The position numbers were made by a program, and so were the translations under genes. Shown here in pieces: positions 1 through 11,443 of a DNA stretch of 64,000 nt. Source of the stretch: Allacma fusca. Lineage: Eukaryota > Arthropoda > Collembola > Symphypleona > Sminthuridae. The stretch spans positions 1 to 64,000 of the forward strand of contig CAMXBY010000049.1 of NCBI GenBank assembly GCA_947179485.1, written 5' to 3'. The notes beneath the pieces were generated by a model. That model was not told the DNA's origin and did not search any database. It saw only the letters and a program-made list of their open reading frames with translations. How positions within the stretch are numbered: position 1 is the stretch's first letter; each line of letters opens with the position of its first letter.

Positions 1-315
1 TGGGTTGGAAAGTGTACATTTAATAACAAAATTGATTTCTTCCCAAGTAGATCCGACCAATCGGTCTGGAAGGGTGTCCATTCAGTCAAAAATTTGCTAC
101 GACCTACGACTAATTACTATTATTAATAGTTTTTATAGTTAGTTAATTACTTCTACTATTAATAGTACGCGGCAATCTAAAGTTACTGAATATTTTAAAC
201 TCAATGAAGCTTAGCGTACCTCATAATTTTACATATTCTGTACAAAATAAATTATTTATAAAAATTATATTTAGTTAGGTTTTCTTTATAAACATAATTA
301 GCATATAGTTAGCCA
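1..315. other. AT-rich sequence, nothing recognised
   Basis: No coding potential, terminal repeats or RNA gene could be seen here. It is ordinary AT-rich sequence with short TTAATAGT-like repeats near 115-165. Confidence 0.5.
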
Positions 316-530
316 TTAATAACATACAGTGGCATCTCTATACAGTGGGAGGAATTTGCCACTCCCTTGGAAACCACTATACAGGAAATTCACTGTATAC
401 ACAGTGATATACAGTGTAAGGTGTATATGCAGTGTATGTACATTGTATGTACAATGAGGCTGTACGTATATGTAATAATATATATTATATAATAATATAA
501 TGTTGTATGTACAGTGCATACATCATTGCT
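316..530. repeat. ACAGTG-rich repeat resembling a pogo/Tigger-type terminus
   Basis: The motif ACAGTG recurs about every 10-30 bp. Around 350-390 the sequence (light-strand form CCACTCCCTTGGAAACCACTA) resembles the inner terminal part of the better-defined TA-flanked element at 2858-3591. No matching far end or target duplication was found, so this is probably a degraded terminus. The short open frame across it on the minus strand is low-complexity and not believed to be a gene. Confidence 0.35.
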
Positions 531-1082
531 TAACTCTGCAAATACAATGTGTAGTAAGCCTTCAAATTATATAATGGTCGTAGCCACTGTTTTACAACTT
601 AGCTCTGTCGGGTATTATGTTACCCGGTATGGATCGTTCATCAGAATTAAAGGTAGATCCATCTAGTAGCGTGCGAATTCCCTTTTTTAATTTACTGAAG
701 ATTTTGGTTGTTTTTGTCAAGGTCCGGGTATCATGCTACCCGGGTACAGACATAGTGACACAGCAATAATAACACCCGATCGGTTTAAAAAAATTAATTT
801 AAGCTCCTAGTATTCCAGTGTACAAGTTGCATCAATTCCGAGCCTCTAAAGCCCGTATTTAATAAATAGCCTGGGGCGTACCACCTCATTTCATTTCGGG
901 ACGTCAATGGGGCTCAATCCTGCCAGCAGTTGCTCATGCCTGGTTACACAAGGAGCTGAATAGGAAATGTAAGCATGCTCTTCTGCTTGCAGAGGAAAGT
1001 AGAAGCGAGTTCTACTTCGCTTCTGCAAGTAAAATCGATCCTCTGCAAGTCACCTCTGCAAGTAAAATGGTAGCAGAGGCTA
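531..1082. other. Intergenic sequence with short CTCTGCAAGT-type repeats
   Basis: No gene is visible. At 925-1080 the words CTCTGCAAGT and CTTCTGC recur in both orientations. Two partly similar stretches containing TACCCGG lie at 605-640 and 720-750. No bounded element could be defined. Confidence 0.4.
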
Positions 1083-2011
1083 GGGCTCCTCACAACTCAA
1101 TTTATTGCGCTCGTTGAAATTGATTTTGTAATTGAAATTGAATTTTCAATTCAATTTATAGTTGTAATTTGTAGTTGATTATTTCTCAATCAAATACTTA
1201 GAAAATAATCAATTTGTATTAATCAAGTAGCAGCGTCAGTAGTTGAATTGTCAGTTAAAACTTTCAAAACTTTCGCAAGTTGAAATTGACTTGTAATTGG
1301 GATTAAATTGAAATGAAATTGAATTGAAATTGTTTTTTTAAATTTTTTTCCCGTGTGTACCAAAAGAAAAACGGGTTATGACAATAAATTCGACTAAAAT
1401 AGTGTTGGCTACATTTGATCAATTTGTTTACTATGAAATTAATCTAAACTCATTCACCTTCCAACTGCAAACTAAGAACACCATTTTCAGGTCTGCCGAT
1501 TTTGTATGGTGCTCTGAAAGATATGGCTCGAATTTGTCCCTGGAATCGTATTTACAACTAATCATTTGAATATCAAACAGATTTTCAGATTCGGTAATTG
1601 TTGGTCCCCCATTAGGTTTGGATTGGAGTTACTTTTTCAGTGTTTCGTATATTAGAAGAAATAAGCAGCACATTAAGGTTTCATTTGCTTTCGGAAGTTG
1701 AGTAATCTCCGCGCTTTGATTACACATTCCTGCTTTTGCACGCATTCTAGCCTTAAAATTTACTAGTTGTCAATTATTAACGTCAACTATCAATTTTTGG
1801 CAACGCAGCTAATTGAAATTGTGGAAGTTCCCAATTATAATGACTAAATTGATAGTTGATTTGTAATTGAAATTGAATCAACAACTAAAAAGGCATTTTC
1901 ATTTGAAATTGACTTCAATTTCCAACTTGCAGATTATCATCAATTGAAATTGAATTGAAATTGTATTTGAACTTGATAGTTGCAATTACTACTTGAAATT
2001 GTGAGGAGCCC
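1083..2011. mobile_element. TA-flanked miniature inverted-repeat element filled with GAAATTG
   Basis: The ends read GGGCTCCTCACAA at 1083 and its complement TTGTGAGGAGCCC ending at 2011, and both are bordered by TA (1081-1082 and 2012-2013). The interior is dominated by GAAATTGA and CAATTTC words in both orientations. There is no transposase, so the element is non-autonomous. A TA target duplication suggests a Tc1/mariner-type mobiliser. The open frame at 1378-1569 has no recognisable domain and is considered chance. Confidence 0.75.
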
Positions 2012-2104
2012 TATTAATCCCGCTTTGGACAAACTAATTGTAAGTTCCCTCCACTAGAAAATTCCCTCTCAGCAGAAACTGAGATTCATTTCCATGGTTG
2101 CTGG

Positions 2105-2690
2105 ATAGTTTTTAGGATGGCGTCAGCCCCCTAGTAAAATAGTCTTGTCCGTACGTCCGCGTGTCCTTCCGCACGATTACTCAAAAACTACTGGTCCGAT
2201 TTCAATGAAATGTTTTAAGGATATTACTTGTGTCAACAGTAAGGCTAAGTTCGTATTTGGTTGAAATCGGCCTTACAGTTTTTGAGAAAATAATTCTTGA
2301 AGTTTTGGACTTCAAGTCAAATGACGATTACTGTATCTCCAAAACTATTGAATGTATTTCAATAATTTTTTTGTGAGTATTGCTTATGTAAATAGCAATG
2401 TTTATTGCATATGTGGTTTAAATCGGCCCGGTACGTTTTTCGCAAAAAAATCTGAATTTTCGAACCTCAAGTCAAATCACAACTACTAAATCGATTTCAA
2501 TGAATTTTTTTGTGAATATTGATTATACAAATAGTACATAATAGTTATTGATTATGTGGTTAAAATCGGCCTGGTTCTTTTTTCGGAAAAAATCTGAAAT
2601 TTCGAAAAAAAAAACACAAAATTCGTCATACTTTGACGGCGGTAGCAGACGCCACCCTCAAATTATCGCATAGCGATGATTTTTCGATAG
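2105..2690. repeat. Three degenerate units of about 145 bp
   Basis: A unit built around CCGATTTCAATGAAAT, then TTTTTTTGTGAATATTG, a GTGGTTAAAATCGGCC block and a poly-A/T stretch repeats three times (about 2160-2310, 2311-2463, 2464-2600). A related style of sequence, including runs of GTCC and ACGTC, occurs at 23330-23620. This looks like a dispersed repeat with internal tandem units. No coding capacity is seen. Confidence 0.5.
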
Positions 2691-2857
2691 TTAATTTCCT
2701 TAGTAGGACTTGCTTGTAGGAGATAATTAATTGTAAGATGAATAAAATTTTAGTAGCAATACGTTGTACATTTTTGTGCTTGTTGAAATAGAAAATTTTC
2801 GTCGTTTTGACCTCAATTACTTCAATCTACGACCAAAATTGGTTAAGTTGGTAAGTA

Positions 2858-3591
2858 CAGTAAAACCTGTATATAATCGCCGTTCAAATAATGGATTCCT
2901 GTTAATAGTGGACACATTTTACTTCCCGGTCCCAACTCCTATCCTTTAACATAGGAAACTCCCTCCATATAATGGTTTTGTATATAGTGGAAACCTGCTC
3001 ATAGTGGACTAATGATCCTACCCCTTCAGTTATAAATGCAGCTTAAAGGACCTGTATATAGTGGTCAGCCAGTCAGAGTGAAGTGATACATCTCACGCGA
3101 ACCCGAACCAATAGCACATCTGCTTGAGTTTAGCTCAATTAAATGCATTTGGAATTTGGACTACGTTTTTATTTGCAGTGGTTTCATATTGTATGTGTGT
3201 GTACTAAATCAAATGATTATTTATTAGGTCCTGTGTACTTAAGTACTTTGTTTCTTATTAGTGCATTGAAATATTTTAAATTAATTACTATTTGCTTTTA
3301 ATCATAATAATATAATTATTAGTTTCTTTGCAATAACTCAAATAATTTAGTAATGATTCGACCAAAGTTACGCAAAGTCCTCAGTCTCTCAAAGAAATGC
3401 AAAAATTAAAATTCGAAGTCTGAAGCAGAAAAACTTACAAAGTAACACTTTGTCGGATTCGTGCTGGTATGCCTGGATGTGTATGTATTTATACAATGAC
3501 CTCTGACCACTATATATTTACATAGTGGTCCCTGTCTATAGTGGTCAAATTTTTGCGTCCCTAGGAAAACCACTATATACAGGTTTTACTG
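2858..3591. mobile_element. pogo/Tigger-like non-autonomous element
   Basis: The left end is CAGTAAAACCTGTATATA at 2858 and the right end is its near-perfect complement TATATACAGGTTTTACTG ending at 3591. TA dinucleotides flank both sides (2856-2857, 3592-3593). The CAGTAAAACC terminus with TA duplication is typical of pogo/Tigger elements of the Tc1/mariner superfamily. Internal copies of ATAGTGG occur near both ends. No transposase is present in the 734 bp. A related left terminus starts at 63761. Confidence 0.85.
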
Positions 3592-4035
3592 TAACAGATG
3601 ATAGATAAAGCAATCCGCGGATAACCGCAGATATCCGACGGATTATCCGAAGCTCAAGATTTTATTATCGTATCCGTGCGGATAAATTTACCCTTGTATC
3701 GTATCCTATCCGCATTATTTTAAAGGAAAGAATATGCCTATCCGATCCGGGCGGATAAGATAAATTCATTAATTTACTAAAAATGAGCTTCTCTGATATT
3801 TTATTCTGATTAGAATTTTAATTGTTTATCGGTCTTTCAAACAAAAATTCTACAAAAATTACGACTTTGCTACACTTCCTTCACTGCTATATGAAGAGCA
3901 TTTGTCTAGATGTATGAAATATTGGACAAAAATCTACTAGAAGTTCTAAAACAAAACAAGAAGATGGAATAACAAAAAGATGGACCTTTTCCAAGCCAAA
4001 ATTTGCCCGTTGTTCATCGTCAAAAGATGACTTCA
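3592..4035. repeat. Patchwork of dispersed repeat fragments
   Basis: At 3610-3780 the word GCGGATAA and its complement recur, like the element at 19310-20115. At 3840-3970 the sequence matches 36015-36135 (shared GACAAAAATCTACTAGAAGT). No gene is visible. Confidence 0.45.
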
Positions 4036-4237
4036 ATTATGTAAGCATTCACATTCGAAAATTAACATATGCTAACAGTAAAATTTGTCGTAAATTTTCA
4101 TCGTCAGGGCTTACAACTGCTCTAACCTTTATGACAAGGTAAGACCAAAATTGTTCTCCTGCATGATCGTCATTTCCATCTCCAGAGATTATTTGCAAAC
4201 TTGGAAACCCATTAAATTTTCAATGTCAAAGTTCTAA

Positions 4238-4625
4238 TAATAACAATATAATAATAATAATCTTTATTCAGGTCGATTTTATGGCGTTAGCCCTTACAAC
4301 CTTTAGATGCGTGTACATTATTTCTTAAAATAGTTTTATAAAATAATAACAAAGTAAACATCCTTTGATGAACGTCAATAATACATACTAAGTGATGCTT
4401 GAAAACCAATTATTCCAGAAGTGGATCTAATTTTTTGATAATAATAATCAAATTTTAAAGTAGTTGATATAAATTAATAATTCAATTTTTTTGTAAAAGA
4501 AAGGATAGCTGTAATAGTTTGAGGATTTAATTGTAGATAGTCCGAAGATGAACACAGTTGTTGTACGAAAGCTTGCTATTTATAATAAAAATCGATTCCA
4601 CTGAAACCAATATGAATGTGAAAAA
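4238..4625 (-). mobile_element. 5'-truncated LINE insertion (3' end only)
   Basis: Read on the minus strand, the segment ends with a GACCTGAATAAAG-type tail followed by repeated TTA, as in LINE 3' ends. It is bordered by a perfect 12-bp direct repeat TCAAAGTTCTAA at 4226-4237 and 4626-4637. The paralogous repeat at about 44213 has one copy of a similar word and no insertion, which serves as an empty site. Only 388 bp of 3' region is present, with no reverse transcriptase. The 3' end resembles in layout, but does not match, that of the intact LINE at 11326-15686. Confidence 0.8.
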
Positions 4626-4771
4626 TCAAAGTTCTAAATTTTGACCTTAATTTTGCGAATCATTTCATACTCTGGATCAAATGGACATACATTACAAATT
4701 GTAACATTCCGTATTTCTGGAAAATTTTTGGAAACTCGTCAATGAATGATTTAGGTACAAATAGTATAATA

Positions 4772-6111
4772 CAAAGATAGGCGCATACCCTACATGTTTG
4801 CCTACAAGTAGGCAAAATTGTAGGCTGTGCTCAAATTTGCACATATTTTTTAGGCATTTGTATGTAGGCTGCTTATTTCGAGGGAAGCAAATCTGCAATA
4901 TATGTATTAGGCATGTTCATATCGTTCGATTTTAAAATATCGTTCATATCGTTATCGTTCTTTGAAAAATTACCGATAACGATATCGAGGAACGATATAA
5001 CGATATATCACGTTGTGGCTTCTGGCATTATTTAACGAAAATTAATGAAACTTTAATTTCGTATACAAGCTAATTATTATTACTAAGGTACCTTAAGAAC
5101 CAAATTTTCAACTAAAATTAGCACAGATTACATTTTATTCCAAATACATGAGTCAAAAAGGCATTGAGTTGAAAATATGTACAACTCAAAGATAATAATG
5201 CAAGGCATCAGCATCAGTAAGAAAACAATAAAACTAATAAACATAATAATTACACAATAGAATTTCTGTTCATCATTACATTGACAACTGACGTCCGAAT
5301 TCGGATAACCTTATTTGGGAACTTCAGTCATTCAAGTTTCTAACGTTTTTGAAGTTTTCAAACTAAAGTCAATAAATTAGCGAAAATCCAAAACTATAGT
5401 TGCACATCTTTATTCGGAAAAATGTTAAATCCTGTGTATTAGAATGAAGGCCAGTTCATTAATTTCAACTGTTAAATGGATCAGGTATAAAATAAAAAAA
5501 TTTGCAATATTTTTCGACCGAATTTGGTGCGGTATGACTTTATCCACAAGTTTTGCTAGCATTTTTGTCAAAAAAATCTGCAATTCTTGTTATTACTCGC
5601 GAATGTACGATAAAATCATGTGACGATATATCGTCGGGAAACCCCGATAAATATCGTGGTATATCGTTTCTAAAAAATGTTCGATATGGACGATAATATC
5701 GTATCGGTATATCGTTATGAACATGCCTAATATGTATGCTGGGAATAATCAATACGTACCTACATAAAAAGAGGTAGAAATTATGTAACTTGGACAAGAA
5801 TCTTCATTGCCATATATTGTTTAGTTTTAAATTAAGAGCATTGTAAATAACATCAATTTATGCATGCATATTTTCATTTTAGTTCATGGTTCAATTACGA
5901 CAAAGAGGTATGCCGGTTGTAGGTAGGGACAAATCTCGGGAGTGATGTATGTATGTAGGTTATAGGTAGGGTCAACTCTCGGGAGGGATGTATGTAGGTT
6001 GTAGGTATGGTCAAGTCTCCGGAGTGTTTTATATAAGCTAAAATGTAGGTTGTACCTAAGAATCTAAAAATGTGTAGGATTTAAGGTATGCGAATACTTT
6101 GCCCAGCTTTG
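4772..6111. mobile_element. hAT-type non-autonomous element with GTAGG motif
   Basis: The left end CAAAGATAGGC at 4772 pairs with the right end GCCCAGCTTTG ending at 6111. An exact 8-bp direct repeat GTATAATA flanks it (4764-4771 and 6112-6119), which is the hAT signature. Near the right end three copies of a unit containing GTAGGTTGTAGGTA and GTCAAGTCTCGGGAG lie at 5918-6045. Near the left end GTAGGC recurs. It carries a younger hAT at 4908-5729. There is no transposase frame. The termini resemble the element at 40471 (CAAAGGTGGGC). Confidence 0.85.
4908..5729. mobile_element. hAT-type non-autonomous element with ATATCG motif, nested
   Basis: Terminal inverted repeats are TAGGCATGTTCATA at 4908 and its near-complement ending at 5729. 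A perfect 8-bp duplication ATATGTAT flanks the element (4900-4907, 5730-5737). The outer roughly 100 bp at each end are packed with ATATCGTT, CGATAT and their complements, which probably are transposase-binding repeats. It lies inside the hAT at 4772-6111 and so is the younger insertion. The minus-strand frame at 5540-5797 crosses the motif-rich end and is not believed to be a gene. Confidence 0.9.
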
Positions 6112-6215
6112 GTATAATAACAAATTATTATTACATTACAACAGAACGAAACGAAAGGAAGTTTCTAAAAAAATAAAATCGATTTTAAAAAATGTTCCGG
6201 GGATTAGGACTGAAC

Positions 6216-6529
6216 TTATTCATAAATACATATTTTAAAGGGGTTTATTTATGTGTACTTATTCCCAGGAAGCACTATTTTTCTCTCTACCACAGCATCT
6301 CATTTTAAGTCTTTTAGTTTATTAATAGATAAATTGATGATTATATTTGTTCTAATGGAATTTTTATTTGATTTTCAGACCTTGGACAAGATTATTTTTG
6401 GAAAAAATGAGGAATATTAATTACGCAAATTAATAAAATTGCTTATAAAACTTGCACGTTCTGTTGTTGGAAAGGTAAAAAGCTTAAAAATAATCAACCC
6501 GTGAAACAAGCGTTTCCTGAAAAATAGTA
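6216..6529. other. AT-rich intergenic sequence
   Basis: No repeat boundaries, genes or RNA signals recognised. Confidence 0.5.
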
Positions 6530-8330
6530 GTTTTTTCGTTATCAAGAGATGAGATTGCTTAAGTGGTAGCTTGAGCGACATTTAACGTTGGGATGAGGAA
6601 ATTGTTACGGTCACTGTGTTGTGTAGGAATTCGTTAGAAAATTAACATGTACTAACTTAATACACATCATCCCAAAGGTTGATCGTAAGGACTTAGGAAT
6701 GCTTTTACCTTGCCGCAAAGTTACATCATTTACGATTGTTTGATCTTACTTACGATTTTACTATTTTTTGGAGAATATCAAAAGTCGTAACTTAAGAGAT
6801 ACGACTCAAGTAATGATCATAAGACTTCCGAGCATAACCCCATTGGTTCTTAAAGCTCGAAAATTGAAATATTGTTTGATTTACCTGTTAACACTTATAA
6901 GAACAAAGCCGTCTTCCATTCCGTGCTGTACAAAATAATTTATTTTCATAAAATATGAAACTACTCCTTCCGTTGATGGCACTTTGAACTGACTGAATTA
7001 CAAAACATTGTTTATTGACAACAGAGATGAGCCCGATAGTCATCAACTAGTGCAGAACTTTCTACAGACAAAATTAATTATAATACAATTGGTTGATAGT
7101 ACCACTTTCAAAGGTACGAACTAACAATGCACAGAATGACTCCAAACGTTGCACACATAATGGAATCACTTCAAAAACAATTGATTCCTCCATTTCGTGG
7201 TAACCAGAGATGCGCATCCACTTTTCCGTTACGTTACATTACACTATTACTATTGCTTTTAAAATTTACGTTAATTTTCATTACATTACTAAATATCATA
7301 TGAAAAATTCAGCGTTACCGTTCCGTTACTATGAAGCAACGGTAATATTCCAGCGTTAGTTTTCGTTACCATTTAAAAATAAAAAATAACCGTTACTTTC
7401 CGTTATTGTTATTATTATTGTCCGCTCGTTATAAACTAAAATGTCAAACAACTAGGGTCACCAGAAGTTCCTGGTAAGCAGGAATTTTTGCGTAAAGGCA
7501 ATTACAGTTTTTCTGTAGTTCTTGGTTTACCTGCTATGTGATCCACTTCTCGACTACCCCGTGTGGTAATCTCGTCATTTGTCCATTTTGAAATTCATTT
7601 TTCTACTTTTACTAGCGTCAGTATTCTAAATGATTAGTTCTTATCTATTTAAAGCTTAGGTACAACCAAATCTTAATTTGTAAGCCGATCACACTTCTGA
7701 GCAAAAGCATGTAGATTAAGCAAAACGAAGAGCCAACAACATCCTATTGAAATTTGTCATGTTTTCAATAATACACACAAATGATGCTCAAGGTGTTCAC
7801 AACCAACTGAAGTTTTTAACATTTCCCCAGTTTTTTTATATGCGCAGTCACTCCAAACAAAGCCAATAATAGCTGCCAATGTGGAATGCAAAAATATGTA
7901 TGTACATGCAGTCATTCATTTGGTAGCGTTGCTTTACGTTACAATATTATTTTCTGTTTACACTCGCTTAAACGTTATAGTTATTCCGATAAACGTTTAG
8001 CACACTCTCGTTCCGTTACCGTTACGTTATTACCTGGTCCAAATATAGGCCGTTACGTTAAAAAACGGCGTTATTGCGTTATTGTTGGGTAAAAGTAACG
8101 TAACGGGCGCATCACTGGTGGTAACTATTATTATGGCTCAATTCGTGTCTTATATACCTATTAAATAACTTAGTTCTCCACACAGAGCTCCCAAAATTGA
8201 TTTTAGAAAAATATTTAGGTATGCTTAAAATTATTAAACAATCCTTAAAAATTAGGCGTTGCTTAACACCCTGCGACCCCAAATAATAACCTGTGTCAAT
8301 TAAATTAAATTTTTGAAGATGAAGCTAAAC
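6530..8330. repeat. Dispersed repeat C, copy 1, split by a hAT
   Basis: 6530-7204 and 8126-8300 are collinear with 50738-51480, for example the shared blocks around GCACATCAWCCCAAAGGTTGA and AAAGCCGTCTTCCATTCC. At 6813-6840 it contains AAGACTTCCGAGCATAACCCC, close to the Harbinger-like terminus at 37555-37573. The second copy lacks the 7205-8117 insertion. Probably a decayed DNA transposon. No coding region is recognised. Confidence 0.6.
7205..8117. mobile_element. hAT-type non-autonomous element with CCGTTACG motif
   Basis: The ends are CAGAGATGCGC at 7205 and GCGCATCACTG ending at 8117. A perfect 8-bp duplication GTGGTAAC flanks it (7197-7204 and 8118-8125). The paralogous locus near 51370 shows the uninterrupted site. 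CGTTAC and GTAACG words recur throughout the outer thirds in both orientations. No transposase frame is present. The CAGAG-TG start is shared with the elements at 17670, 44247 and 55081. Confidence 0.92.
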
Positions 8331-8582
8331 ATTAGCGGAATCCAATTTCAGTAAGTTATTATTAACCCCTTTATAAGTCCTGTGAGTTTGTTGTAAGTAT
8401 GCGTTCATGGAGAGCAGGAGGTTATTCTTGAACGTCTACAGGAGTCCATATTCCAAATTTTAAAATATTAGATTTTTTTAATACAAAAACTTCATAAAAG
8501 ACCAATTGTTTGGCGGAGGACCAAGTCTCCGATGATTGTTTCTTGGCAAGAACAATTTATTGTTGAACTATGTCATACTATT

Positions 8583-8785
8583 GTCAATACTAGTAGAAAG
8601 CCTTGCTCAGCAGGGATTATAACTGATAGGTTTGGGATACTCTTACATATACGCTAGAATATGCATGAGTGTAATGAGAGTTATAACTTGAAATATTAGA
8701 ATTTCAAACAAAACATCCTGGTTGAGCGCCCTTGGGAACTACCTACCAAGGTCCTGCGCATGCCCTATGTTTGACCCGTAGACTA
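8583..8785 (+). repeat. Dispersed repeat R, copy 1
   Basis: This roughly 200-bp segment recurs in part at 28935-29078 (same orientation) and at 49688-49905 (inverted). The shared core includes CTCAGCAG, CATAGGTTTGG and a TTGAAATATTAGAAT block. Short open frames across all three copies translate to a shared peptide-like string, but this is explained by repeat identity rather than by a gene. No target duplication was found. Confidence 0.6.
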
Positions 8786-9190
8786 CCACTGCTACTCCTA
8801 CTCATCCGCGCTGGTCAAAATTTAAACTACTCCTGCTCTCACTCGTGAGTTACTCACTAGGAACACTCGTAGACTTAATTTCTTAACGCGCTGTCGTCTA
8901 TTAAGAAATATTTCTGCTAATAATAAAAGCAAAACTATACAACTCCATTTATGATAGAATAAACACTCGTTCAAAATACCTTAACTTTGCCTTATTTAAG
9001 ACCATCATGATGGTCTGACGTTTACCCAGAAATCTGAACCCACAATAATAATTTCCAAATCAGTGTTTAATACAAAATACCTGGAGTGATTGTTACGTAT
9101 ATATTCTGATTCTCATAAAAATGTATTCTTCAGGGTCGCAATGTTGTAACAAGCTAATAATTGTAGTCGATTAGCCTTCATGCATTCCGA
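8786..9190. other. Intergenic sequence with ACTC/GAGT repeats at its left end
   Basis: At 8786-8880 words such as CTACTCCTACTC and CACTCGTGAGT recur, like 17519-17669 on the other side of the nested LINE complex. The remainder to 9190 is featureless. Confidence 0.4.
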
Positions 9191-9518
9191 TTTCAATCGA
9201 TTTGGCGTCATCTTGTGAAGGATAAAGCCGTTGCTGATGAGCAACGGCTCCTTCTTCTGCTCCAGTTCTTCTTCTGCTCAAGCCCCTCTTCTGCTCCAGC
9301 CTCCAAGCTGGTGGCATCTAAAGCCTAGGAGCTCTGCTCCTTCATTGCGAAGAGTACCTGGCAGCTCCTTGCAAATTACACGCTTATTACCGTACTTTTG
9401 CCACGGCTGCTGGTCGTAGCCCATCTGATAGCAACGTTGGAGAAGTACCGGGCAGCCGCCCCAACATTACTTATTCCTGAATCCTGACTGCTGTCGCTTG
9501 AGACTGGTACACACAACA

Positions 9519-9989
9519 ATGACGAAGATCAACCTGATATCGACCCGCCCAAAACCAAAAGCTCATCTTCCCGGCAAAAACTGTGTCAAGTGCAAGAAAA
9601 GTGATTGAAGATTCAAAGGATTTCATTGTAAAATCTGTAATAATTATATACATACAAGGTGTTCCACTTTTTCTAAGTACAAACCTCATACACATATAGC
9701 TAGCGAACTTTGTCCCCCATGTATACTTAAAAACAATATATACTGTAAGTATCCTGCCCCTACGTTCTGTCAACTCTGCCTTAAAATTGATAGACGTATG
9801 TCCATTATTAATGGTCAAAAATGCAATTTACCTTTCCATAGAAAACATTTTATTGATCAGGGTACTGATTTTAATAACTGGGTTTGCTCTTCATGCTCAC
9901 TATCTACTTTTGCTAATTCTACTCAAAGCTCTTTGCATGATTCTCTGTATAACTCATACATTAGGCAACTACAATTTATTACAATATGA
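9519..9989 (+). pseudogene. ORF1 remnant of outer LINE: cysteine-rich zinc-binding protein
   Basis: This frame encodes a Cys/His-rich segment: CVKC, HCKIC, HTRC, LCPPC, CQLC, CNLPFH and CSSC occur in that order. That is the pattern of a PHD-like or ESAT-type zinc-binding ORF1 of CR1/L2-group LINEs. It is interrupted by an in-frame TGA at 9606-9608, and the region before it may also be frameshifted. Its stop overlaps the next ORF in an ATGA arrangement (ATG at 9986, TGA at 9987-9989), which suggests coupled re-initiation in the live ancestor. The GC-richer, serine/leucine-coding stretch at 9214-9470 may be its upstream part. The LINE start was not found. Confidence 0.7.
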
Positions 9990-11011
9990 ATTTTAAAAAG
10001 GGATTTAAAGTTGCTCACTTAAATGTTCGCAGTCTTAGAAGGAACTATCATGAAATTACAACCTTTCTCTCACAAACAAAATTTCACATTCTATTCTTGT
10101 CGGAAACATTCCTGGATTTAAATACAAATGACCATGACGTCGGTATTGCAAATTATAATATTGTTAGGAAGGATAGACTAAGACACGGAGGTGGACTCTT
10201 GGCATATGTATATTCAGACATTAACTTTGAGATTACGGATACCGCTAACTGCTTTACTGACACTGAAATATAGTACATGTCCCTCACTATTAAACCTAAG
10301 TACAGTAAACACTTAATTTATTCTTTAATCTACCGCCCCCGCACTCCAGCCTTAAAACCTTCCTAGACTGTTTTGACACATTCTACAGAACCACCAACCC
10401 TCTGCCACTGGAAACACATATCTTTGGTGATTTTAATGTAAACCTCCTTGATGATCCCGTAACAAGTACTTACCTTAAAACATTCAAATCGTATAATCTA
10501 CATCAATTAATTAATCAACCCACCAGGGTAACCCTGAAAACCTCAACACTGATTGATCACATTTTCATTAACAATAAACATAATGCTTTGGATTATGTAG
10601 TTATACCCACTGGTATGAGTGATCATGATATTATCTTCACAATTAGACGTAAATTCAAAATACCTGGCACACGTGAGGTGATACAATGTAGAAACTACAA
10701 AAATCTGAATTCCAAGGATCTTATAGAAGATTTAAATAAGATTCTCTGGAATTTAATGGATGTTGTTGAAAATTCCGATGATATGTACGACATTCTAAAC
10801 AAACTTTCAATTCATGTTACAAATAAACATGTTCCTATTCTCACCAAATCTGTTAAATCTAAAAAATCCCCATGGATGACTAATACTATACTCAATTGCA
10901 TCAGACTTAGGGACAAGCTTAAACGCAACTTCCTGAAAACAAATGGCCCATATCACCATTTATTATACAAGAAAGGTAGAAACAAACTGAATAACCTTAT
11001 CACTTGTAACG
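9986..11011 (+). pseudogene. ORF2 endonuclease portion of outer LINE (decayed)
   Basis: The opening residues HLNVRSL and the later SETF, GDFN and SDHD motifs mark an apurinic-type endonuclease domain of the EEP superfamily. The frame is open from 9986 to 10270, reaches a TAG, then shifts between about 10330 and 10380. After that the GDFNV motif and a long stretch from 10588 are read in a different frame. Similarity ends near 11011, where the probable LTR starts. The protein resumes near 15816. Together with 9519-9989 and 15816-17470 this forms one old LINE of the CR1/L2/Crack kind (clade inferred from architecture only). Confidence 0.8.
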
Positions 11012-11443
11012 AGAAGGTATCCTTGCTATGTGAATACCTAATCTGCCTTAGTGAATCTAAGGCAGATACTTTAAATATTTAAACTTGAGACATTCTCCTG
11101 TCTTCCTCTGAGATAAGTCTGAGGAGAGCCTCAGGGTGATCTGGAGCTCCCCACTGTAAAGACATGGAATAGAAGTAGTACCAGATAGATCCTATTTAAT
11201 AAAGCACTAATAGTTATTGTTACCAGACTGGAGTCTTCCGTCCTTTCGACTATTCTGGCATACCTCAGGAGTTCCCTGACTGGCAATCTTATTTTATTTA
11301 TTGATTATTTAATATTTCGTTATTAGATTCTCTAGTTGACTCTTGAAGCGAACCGTCGCATAATATTTCTGCTCCCGACCCCACAGTTCACATGTGTAGA
11401 CAGTACTAGTCGAAGTTATATCAAGTGCTTACAATAACGTTAA

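Larger units (their letters stand above)
4036..6215. repeat. Dispersed repeat F, copy 1, interrupted by two insertions
   Basis: Sequence at 4036-4237, 4638-4763 and 6120-6215 is collinear with 44008-44246 and 45525-45715. The breaks in similarity coincide exactly with insertions that carry target duplications: a short LINE at 4238-4625 and a hAT at 4772-6111 here, and a different hAT in the other copy. The family therefore supplies empty sites for each insertion. It encodes nothing recognisable and its own outer ends were not defined. Confidence 0.6.

Noticed and set aside
1378-1569. 63-codon frame inside the TA-flanked element at 1083
   Set aside because: Low-complexity surroundings, no recognisable domain, no second copy.
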